DNA from: Actinostola sp. cb2023
Taxonomy: Eukaryota; Cnidaria; Anthozoa; Actiniaria; Actinostolidae
Assembly (NCBI GenBank): GCA_033675265.1
Contig: JAUJYZ010000084.1
Span: 56,001 to 120,000, forward strand
Direction of reading: 5' to 3'
Length of the DNA: 64,000 nt
How positions within the stretch are numbered: position 1 is the first letter of the stretch; every line of letters begins with the position of its first letter. The position numbers and the translations under genes were made by a program. Below the pieces are notes generated by a model. That model was not told the DNA's origin. It did not search any database and saw only the letters and a list, made by a program, of their open reading frames with translations. Below, piece after piece: positions 57,251-64,000 of the stretch.

Positions 57251-57781
57251 CAGGAGCCCATAAGTAGGAGCCTCCATCTACCGTACTGGGTTTGTGAGAC
57301 GACCTGTGACCGGATCAGGCTATTTTTAGAACACCTTTTCCCGCGAACTAATCATCAATCAATAGGAATCCCCCATGGGAATTACACAGAACCAATCAGC
57401 ATCAATGAGGTAGATGATTTGTGTATATTTGTGATATATGAACAAAGTGGCGGACGAAGAAATTGGCGAAATTGAAGAAACTGAAAGTGAAGTGAGCGAA
57501 AATGATAGCGATAGTTACAGTGACTCTTTTGCAGAGTTTAGTACTTCTTCCGAAAGTGACCAAGAGACTTCAAGTTCGTGTTCTGTTTCTCAAGGAACTA
57601 AAAAAACATCAAATAGTAAGCCTACCAAGCCAAAAGCTAGAAACTCCGTAACAAAGCCGAAATCAAAATTCCCTGGTGTTAAAATTTCGCGGCAAAACTG
57701 GTGTTCTAAAAATAGCCTGATCCGGTCACAGGTCGTCTCACGAATACATCCCAGATGGAGGCTCCTACTTATGGGCTCCTG
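57251..57781. mobile_element. TIR element (531 bp) in intron 2 carrying an acidic ORF fragment
   Basis: The TIRs of about 85 bp begin CAGGAGCCCATAAGTAGGAG and end CTCCTACTTATGGGCTCCTG. Direct repeats TTCTTTT lie at 57244-57250 and 57782-57788. Inside, a plus-strand frame from 57438 encodes about 95 residues: [20 protein letters not shown], a Ser/Asp-rich stretch, then the basic [17 protein letters not shown]. This may be the N-terminal exon of a transposase or a captured host exon; neither can be shown here. Confidence 0.87.
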
Positions 57782-57835
57782 TTCTTTTTATTATTTTTAT
57801 TTTGGCACTTGTTCCGTTTGCTATTTGTTCAGTGT

Positions 57836-58192
57836 CCGTCCTTCTGTCCATCTGTCTGTCTGTCCGTCTGTCCATCCGTCTGTCCATCCGTCTGTCCATC
57901 CGTCTGTCCATCCGTCTGTCCATCCGTCTGTCCATCCGTCTGTCCATCCGTCTGTCCATCCGTCTGTCCATCCGTCTGTCCATCCGTCTGTCCATCCGTC
58001 TGTCCATCCGTCTGTCCATCCGTCTGTCCATCCGTCTGTCCATCCGTCTGTCCATCCGTCTGTCCATCCGTCTGTCCATCCGTCTGTCCATCCGTCTGTC
58101 CATCCGTCTGTCCATCCGTCTGTCCATCCGTCTGTCCATCCGTCTGTCCATCCGTCTGTCCATCCGTCTGTCCATCCGTCTGTCCACCGGCC
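57836..58192. repeat. 12-bp minisatellite TGTCCATCCGTC
   Basis: About 29 copies, nearly pure, in intron 2 of the Stum-like gene. The unit length is a multiple of three and contains no stop in five frames, so long ORFs appear on both strands. They are artefacts. Confidence 0.97.
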
Positions 58193-58256
58193 GCCTGTCC
58201 GTCTGTCGATGTGTGGAGTGATTCATTTATTCATATATTTTCTGTTCTCTTTCCAG

Positions 58257-58324
58257 CTAAATATGGGCGCAAGAGATTGTCAATACACCATTCAAGACAG
58301 TCAGATGTCAGTAGCATGTCGTGA
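58257..58324 (+). CDS. Stum/SPEC3-like membrane protein, exon 3
   Basis: Acceptor TTTTCTGTTCTCTTTCCAG. The first bases CT complete an Ala codon with the G left by exon 2, then [20 protein letters not shown] and a final Ser before TGA. A short basic, Ser-rich tail directly after the last membrane segment is a sensible C-terminus. Phase, acceptor quality and tail composition support the exon; the partner donor is GC. Confidence 0.72.
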
Positions 58325-59176
58325 TGATTGCATCGTTACACGACTGCGTGACCCATCACGGTGCGTGACATGTCACGTAACGCAACACATTGAAATGGTT
58401 TTCCGAATATTGAACCAAATACAGAAGACACGCCCAACAGTTGTCCACAACACGGCTCATTGTCCAATTATTGGGACATTATTCAATTAATTATTCTCAG
58501 ACAAACTAACAAATATGGCGCAGTGGCTCTGTAAAGGGGACTGGGAGCGTGATTAGTTTCCAGGCTCTTAAGTTTTTAGCTGCGCTCCTCGGTCTTTGTA
58601 AAGAACAATAAGAAGCCGCCTACAATGCACTTTTGTGAATTTTGATAACAGTTTGAAAATATAAATATTTATCTTGTAATTCCACCATGTACCAAGTTTA
58701 TTACGTTGCTATGGTTACACGTTGTTATGGCAACGTAGAAGGAGAGTCACGTGACGCTATGTTTTGTTTATATCTAACAATTTTATTAATAAATAAGTGA
58801 TTATATCAACAAGTGTGTTCATGCAGACTTTGTCATGTTGGAGCGGATTGAGCCATTTTGCGGACATATCCATCTCTTCATCTGTGGATCAGTGTGGATT
58901 TTTATGGTAAGGACTTCATATATGGTACATTATGGTGGTCCTTAGTACATTGTATATTTACAATAATCCTTATTTTTAGGTACATTCTTAAAGTTTTGCT
59001 TACTATGAGATGATAAAATACGATATAAATATGATAGAACGAGGCATACATAATAAAAATGTACCATATATGAAGGATTGACCGTTTTTATCCTTCATCC
59101 GGTGACCGCCAGCTACGCAGGCTAGGGCGTTTATTTATTTTTTATTTTTAGGGCGTTTATGATATTAAAAGGGAAT
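58325..59176. other. Downstream of the Stum-like gene
   Basis: No gene. CTTCATATATGGTACAT (58913) and ATGTACCATATATGAAG (about 59059) are inverse ends of a possible 165-bp element. GCTACGCAGGCTAGGGCG at 59112 and a duplicated AGGGCGTTTAT flank an AT run. Confidence 0.45.
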
Positions 59177-59282
59177 GGCCCGGTTGTTCGAAAGGCGATT
59201 AGCGCTAATCCAGGATTAAATCTTAAGAAAACTATTGACGCTAATCTAGGATTAGCACTAATCGCCTTTCGAACAACCGGCC
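59177..59282. mobile_element. Palindromic MITE, GGCCCGGTTGTTCG family
   Basis: GGCCCGGTTGTTCGAAAGGC is mirrored by GCCTTTCGAACAACCGGCC; the arms repeat CTAATC/GATTAG. Related in layout and wording to 41158-41308. Confidence 0.85.
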
Positions 59283-59759
59283 CCTGCTTAGGGTTTTGGA
59301 TTATCCGGCAATGTCCGTCACGACAAAATAACCTGGCCTCGATTAAAAATGCCATATAATAAACAAATGATAACCTCGCTTATTCGATCAGTACAGGAAA
59401 ATATCACATACAATGGTCCGCTTCGCCTACGGCTCGCCGGTCTGATATTGAAGTAGCATGCAGTATTTAACGACTGAGTACTTAGAAGCCGTTTCAAGTA
59501 CTCGTCGATCATTGTAGAGGTTACGCGTGACGCGTGATTTCGCCAACAAATAGTGCGTGAAACGTGAAATTCATAAAATATTCGACGCGTCAATTTACGT
59601 TTGCATGATTTACCGCTGTTAAACTCCGTGAAACGTGAAACTACGTTTTCAAAAAGCGTACAACTGATCGTCCTTTTTCACTCTAGTAAGCGTGACTTGT
59701 AGTGATCATCGCGTGGCGTCGCTCTTGATCTGACTTAGCGTGATCTACTTGAAACAGCT

Positions 59760-62690
59760 CAACAGCTCGTAAGTTTTTCTGATGATACCGTACTTCTACG
59801 TAGAAATTTTAAAAACAATTTTTCAAATTCTATTGTAACCTGAGTCGATACTGAACAAACATTGTTTGCTATGAATTCCTTGACTTGCTGTGTGCTGTAC
59901 GGTCTTACCTGGTGCAACATTTGTGCAACATCCCCTGGTCAATATGGAATATGACGAATTGCAGCGTGTCAGCCCACCTTAGTTTGTTTTTGCGCGCAAT
60001 GTTGCAGAAGTAGAATCGAGTCCTACTTCTGCAACATTAGGGACCTTAAGGAGGAGTCAGTAAGGATCGAGACCTTTTCGTCAACTCTAGAAAAAAATTG
60101 TCGATTTTAATTTTCTTTCGAGACATGCGATTCCTTTCGATGACCTACTTTTAAATCAAAAATAAAAAAAAGTTCCAGCGATTTAAATTTTAGGAAAAAT
60201 AGACCAGACGCGAAACGGAGGCCGAATCTGGCCGACTGAAAAGTTTTCGGCTCAAATTAGATAATGCAACTTTGCAACAGTCTTCGTAGTGTTCACCTCT
60301 AGCACTACAACAATTACATTCAGTACACTTAATAAACGTTTCTTGGTCTTTTCTACTGTAGCAAGTGTATTGTTCTGCAACGTCTGTATTAATTTATAAA
60401 ATATTGGTTTTAAAACGGTATACTGAGTTCCAACAATGGAACGTTGCAAAATATAGGAAATGTTTTGAGGTACGAGGAACCAAGCGATTATCTGGTACAT
60501 AATATTTTGAAGAAAAATCAAACCAAATAAAGCTTCGCGTCCTCTCTTTTACCCTTCGAGCAAGGTTCAAGCTGGGAATTCAATGAAGCATTTTTGAGAG
60601 AAAAAGAAATGCTTGGGACTGGCGCATAAAACTGCGCATTTTCGTCGCGCTCGCTGGAACTTTTCGATTCACTGAATTAAAAAAAAAACTTAATGCCAAA
60701 ACACGACTATCTTGCACTTTTAGTTGATCGCTGAATTAATTGCGATAAAATTAAGTTTTTCTGATGATACCGTACTTCTACGAGTGATTTTATAACCATC
60801 AAATTGAGCTAATTAGCGATACTGACCATTGTTTGCTAGTTAAAGCCTTGACTTAAGGTGCGGACACACCAAATTTCGTGCAACATTCCCTGCAACATGC
60901 ATGTATTGTTGCAGCGTGTGCCCACCTCTGCAACATGTTGCGCGCAATGTTGCAGAAGTAGAATCAGTCCTACTACTTCACTCTAAGAGAGGATGTCAGT
61001 AAGAATCGAACCTTTTGCTCCAAAAATTGATTTAATTTTATTGCACATATTCTAGTTAAAACTGGCGCTTTTTAGGGAAGACTTCTAAAAATTTTGACAG
61101 CGATTTCCACTTTGTTGACAATTTCCAATTATGTAACGCAATGTAACTGCTGCAAGTTTCGCTAAACTATAAGGCAACTTTTTGTCGGCATGAAATAATA
61201 GTCTTAATCATACAACAATGATAATCAGTAAACAGAATTCGTTACTTGCTTGAATGGGTGGAATGTTTCGTTCTAAACGTTGTTTATTTTTCAAAATTTC
61301 GTTTTTATGCTGTTATCTGATCGCCATCTATGGAAATTTTAAATATTTTGCGAGGAATTATTTACGACTCTCGAAACTCAAACATTTTTGAAGAAATCAT
61401 GCCCTAGGAAACTTGAAGATTGTTTTCTTTCAGCAGCAATCAACTAAAATGCAAGATTTTTGAGAAATAAAACTGTTTTGGGACGACAAAAATAGCATAC
61501 GCGACACCTGGCGGAAAATTATGCTAATTTTGGCAGTGCCAAAACACGACTATCTTGCACTTGATCGCTGCCAACGGATAACAATCTTGGTGTTAATACT
61601 TCTCAAAAATGCTACAGCTTAAAATTCCCAAGCTTATTCACAACTTTCCAGCCGGTGACTGAAGAGCAAACGTGAAGCTTTCCTGGGTCATGGCGTTTTC
61701 TTCAAAAATGTATGTACCAGAATCCTTTTTCGTACCTCAAAACATTGCCAAACAATTGCACATTATTTTGTGGTTGTGATTGGGTGAAGACGCGATTTGC
61801 TACGTACTATGCTTTTTTTTGTTGACAAGACAATTAGAAACTGTAACTGCTTTTTTTGTAGGTGTGTTATTAATTGCGAAATACCACTTAGTTCTCGATA
61901 AATTAATGAAAAATACCACTTGTATTTGACTGGGTGGTATTTTTAAAAGCCACTTTCATCAAATACGAGTTATACTGTTTTCTGATCGACAATTCTCTGC
62001 TGATTTAAACTAGACTAGAATTATAGCACACTCTCGCCGGCAAACATCTCGATCCGGAAATCATTCCATATGACTTGAAATTGTTAAAACCTCAGCAGCA
62101 ATCAACTAAAAGTGCAAGATTGTTTTGGCATTACTGTGTTTGGACGACAAAAATGTACGCGACACCTGGGACGAAAATTATGCTAATTTTGGCAGTCCCA
62201 ACTCATAATAGTTTTACTTCTCAAAAATGCTACATTGAATTCCCAAGCTTGACACTTTCTAAACTGAAAGAGCAAACTTGAAGCTTTCCTGGGTCATGGT
62301 GTTTTCTTCAAAAATTTATGTACCAGATTCCTTTTTCGTACCTCAAACATTGCCTATATTTCAATTATTCGTGGTTGTGATTGCGTTACACGCGATTTGC
62401 TACGTACTATGAATTTTTTTTGCTTCATAAAGAAACTCATATTTTTTGTAGGTGTGTTATTAATAGGAAATACCACTTAGTTCTCGAAGAATTAATGAAA
62501 AATACCACTTGTATTTGACTCGTGGTATTAAGCCACTTTCATCAAATACGAGTGTTATTTTTCATTAATTCTTCTCCCCTGATTTAAACTAGACTAGCTT
62601 ATAGCACATTCTGCCGGCAGAATCTCGAGCATTATCCCATATACCCGAAAATTAAAATTCAGCGATTTGATTGGTTGAGAGCAGTGGTAT
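59760..62690. repeat. Region of diverged long tandem duplications
   Basis: TTTTTCTGATGATACCGTAC and its following 270 bp at 59773 recur at 60754 (spacing about 980 bp), including a GCGCGCAATGTTGCAGAAGT phrase. A second unit with CAAAAACACGAC-like text, AAGCTTTCCTGGGTCATGG, CGCGATTTGCTACGTACTAT and TAGGTGTGTTATTAAT occurs at about 61540-61990 and again at 62110-62560. Identity is moderate with many indels. An ORF on the minus strand (60252-60521) is not convincing. Confidence 0.75.
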
Positions 62691-63289
62691 TTCAACGTAA
62701 TTTGAAATACCACATGTGAAAATTACAGTTTCCATAGTAACCACTCTCTTGCCTCGTGCAGTCGGGGGAAATAGAATGGCGGACGAAACCAAAGGATGTT
62801 TTCAGTGCTAAAAGCAAAAAATGAACCATAAACAAGTCCCAAAAGCACCAAAGGCCAAAAGTACATACACATGGATAAATTCTTAGCATTTCTAGAAGCT
62901 TTTCTTTGGATGACTCTGCAGAAGGCAGCGGAAAACGATCGATATATATAAGATTGACGATTGAGTGATGAGTTTTTAGCCATTGTCAAAATCAGAGAAA
63001 GATCGCTACAAAAGGTAATAAATGAAGCCAAGATCACTTTTTACTCTGTGTTTTTACACAACATAATTCTAGAGCCTTCGGCGATTTTGTACATTAAATT
63101 ATGCAAGAACTTCGTTTCATCACTCGGCAACTTCATTCGTCGTCAGAAAATGCCGTGTTTTCCATTTGAATCACCAAAAGACCTCCAGAAACGGTAAGGT
63201 CAACTATTTTCCCCTTAGTTTGTGCTTTGAGGTCGTCTTTGAACCAGTCGAATAATCGATTAATCCGTGAATCGAGTGATCGTTGGGTC
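62691..63289. other. Unassigned stretch
   Basis: Overlapping short ORFs on both strands without family features; no element boundaries seen. Confidence 0.4.
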
Positions 63290-63415
63290 ATCCGCTCAGC
63301 GGCCGGCACAGGGGACATGCGCATTAGAGCCCAGTTTGCGATTTGAGGACAAAGACGAAGAAGAACGGCCTGCATTTTTAGACTTGGGCTTTTCCACAGG
63401 AAGCCCGACTAATAA
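63290..63415. mobile_element. Dispersed repeat ending in a GGAAGCCCGACTAA hairpin, copy 3
   Basis: GCGGCCGGCACAGGGGACAT, AGCCCAGTTTGCGATTTGAG, GGCCTGCATTTTTAGAC and GGGCTTTTCCACAGGAAGCC followed by CGACTAATAA match copy 2 at 50690-50825. Confidence 0.6.
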
Positions 63416-63498
63416 ACCACTCTATTAGCATATCAAAATTAAGGTCACTGTTTCTCATGGTCATTATTCAAAGCGCCTTTGAAGGCCGTATATTTTGC

Positions 63499-63780
63499 AT
63501 ACACTCAATTGCAGAAACGTTGTAGTATACAATTATACAAATATACAAATATCTAATGAGATGCAAAATGTTAGACATGCTAAAATACAACTGTTTTGCA
63601 CAAAATTGTGCTGAAAATTATTGTGTTGGCTTGGATGCGATACTAATCTAAAATTGATGATTCTGATACATTAGAAGAAAAATAGCGATGTTTCGCACTT
63701 TGCATCTCATTAGATATCTTGCATCTCATTAGATATTTGTATAAATGTATACTACAACCTTTCTGCAAACGAGTGTATAC
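63499..63780. mobile_element. TIR element, ATACACTC family
   Basis: The left arm ATACACTCAATTGCAGAAAC then GTTGTAGTATAC, and the right arm GTATACTACAACCTTTCTGC then GAGTGTATAC. The inner arms share ATCTAATGAGATGCAAA and its inverse; the inverse is present twice. Confidence 0.82.
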
Positions 63781-63928
63781 ACCTATGATCTAGTGAGCAC
63801 TTTGATGGATTATGCAAAGTTGAAGCTCAGCTCACAATTCCGTTTGGTCCCAGATCAGCCATTTCAGATCGTCCGTGATCAACGTTTATTGGAATAGGTG
63901 TACATTGTATACTCAGTTGATATTTGCC

Positions 63929-64000
63929 GTGAGTAAACGAGTTACCGAACCTTGGTAGAAATTTGAAAATTATTGGTAAAGCGCTGAAGTGTAAACAAGG
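63929..64000. mobile_element. Truncated GTAAACGAGTTACCGAACC element at the window edge
   Basis: GTAAACGAGTTACCGAACCT, TGGTAGAAATTTGAAAA and GGTAAAGCGCTGAAGTGTAA match the element at 43531-43672 without its left end. Just before it, GATCAACGTTTATTGGAATA then GGTGTA (63878) repeats the terminus seen at about 19360. Confidence 0.7.

Noticed and set aside
57438..58490. 350-codon frame through the 12-bp minisatellite
   Set aside because: Most of it is translated TGTCCATCCGTC repeat, which has no stops in several frames. Only its first 95 codons, inside the TIR element, and the exon at 58257 (in another frame) have real protein composition.
63133..63375. 80-codon minus-strand ORF near the third Helitron-like end
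   Set aside because: It overlaps the dispersed repeat, and the same repeat elsewhere (50690-50825) does not keep the frame open.

Overview
This is eukaryotic, animal-type DNA: intron-containing genes with GT-AG and one GC-AG splice sites, long intergenic spaces, and very dense short inverted-repeat elements, satellites and simple repeats. Several repeats resemble families I know from anthozoan (coral and sea anemone) genomes: elements built on poly-G followed by TACTCCC and repeated CCTTTTAGGGT, the GTATGTGCCGCGGGA repeat, and GGAAGCCCGACTAA ends. A secreted cysteine-rich protein ending in CGPNYCCC also resembles an anthozoan family. The most likely source is a coral-like cnidarian. This rests on recall of repeats and protein families and was not tested by a search.

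Layout. 1-1470 holds small inverted-repeat elements. 1471-10695 is a 44-bp satellite (about 155 units in three blocks) interrupted by two DNA elements. 10720-13788 (minus) is a leucine-rich-repeat plus COR domain gene with a frame break and no Roc GTPase. 13900-27750 is a mosaic of foldback and TIR elements, including a 2.2-kb tandem array of a 127-bp TIR element, a Ty3-like protease remnant, and a 1.68-kb foldback with 9-bp target duplications. 28407-29398 is a two-exon secreted protein gene. 30-38 kb is again mobile DNA. 39406-41079 is a BTB-BACK-Kelch gene with two frame breaks. 44357-44816 and 53324-58324 are a Stum/SPEC3-like membrane protein: one isolated first exon, then a complete three-exon gene. 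Between them, at 47741-50376, lies a nearly perfect 2.6-kb palindrome whose arms each carry a possible four-exon small gene. 59-64 kb is degenerate repeat sequence.

The genes are unrelated in function and form no operon or pathway. What unites the window is inverted-repeat DNA. At least twenty separate hairpin or TIR elements are visible, many with target-site duplications that can be read directly. Two have a paralogous empty site elsewhere in the window. I found no intact transposase or reverse transcriptase. All splice models come from reading frame, phase and splice-site sequence, without transcript support.
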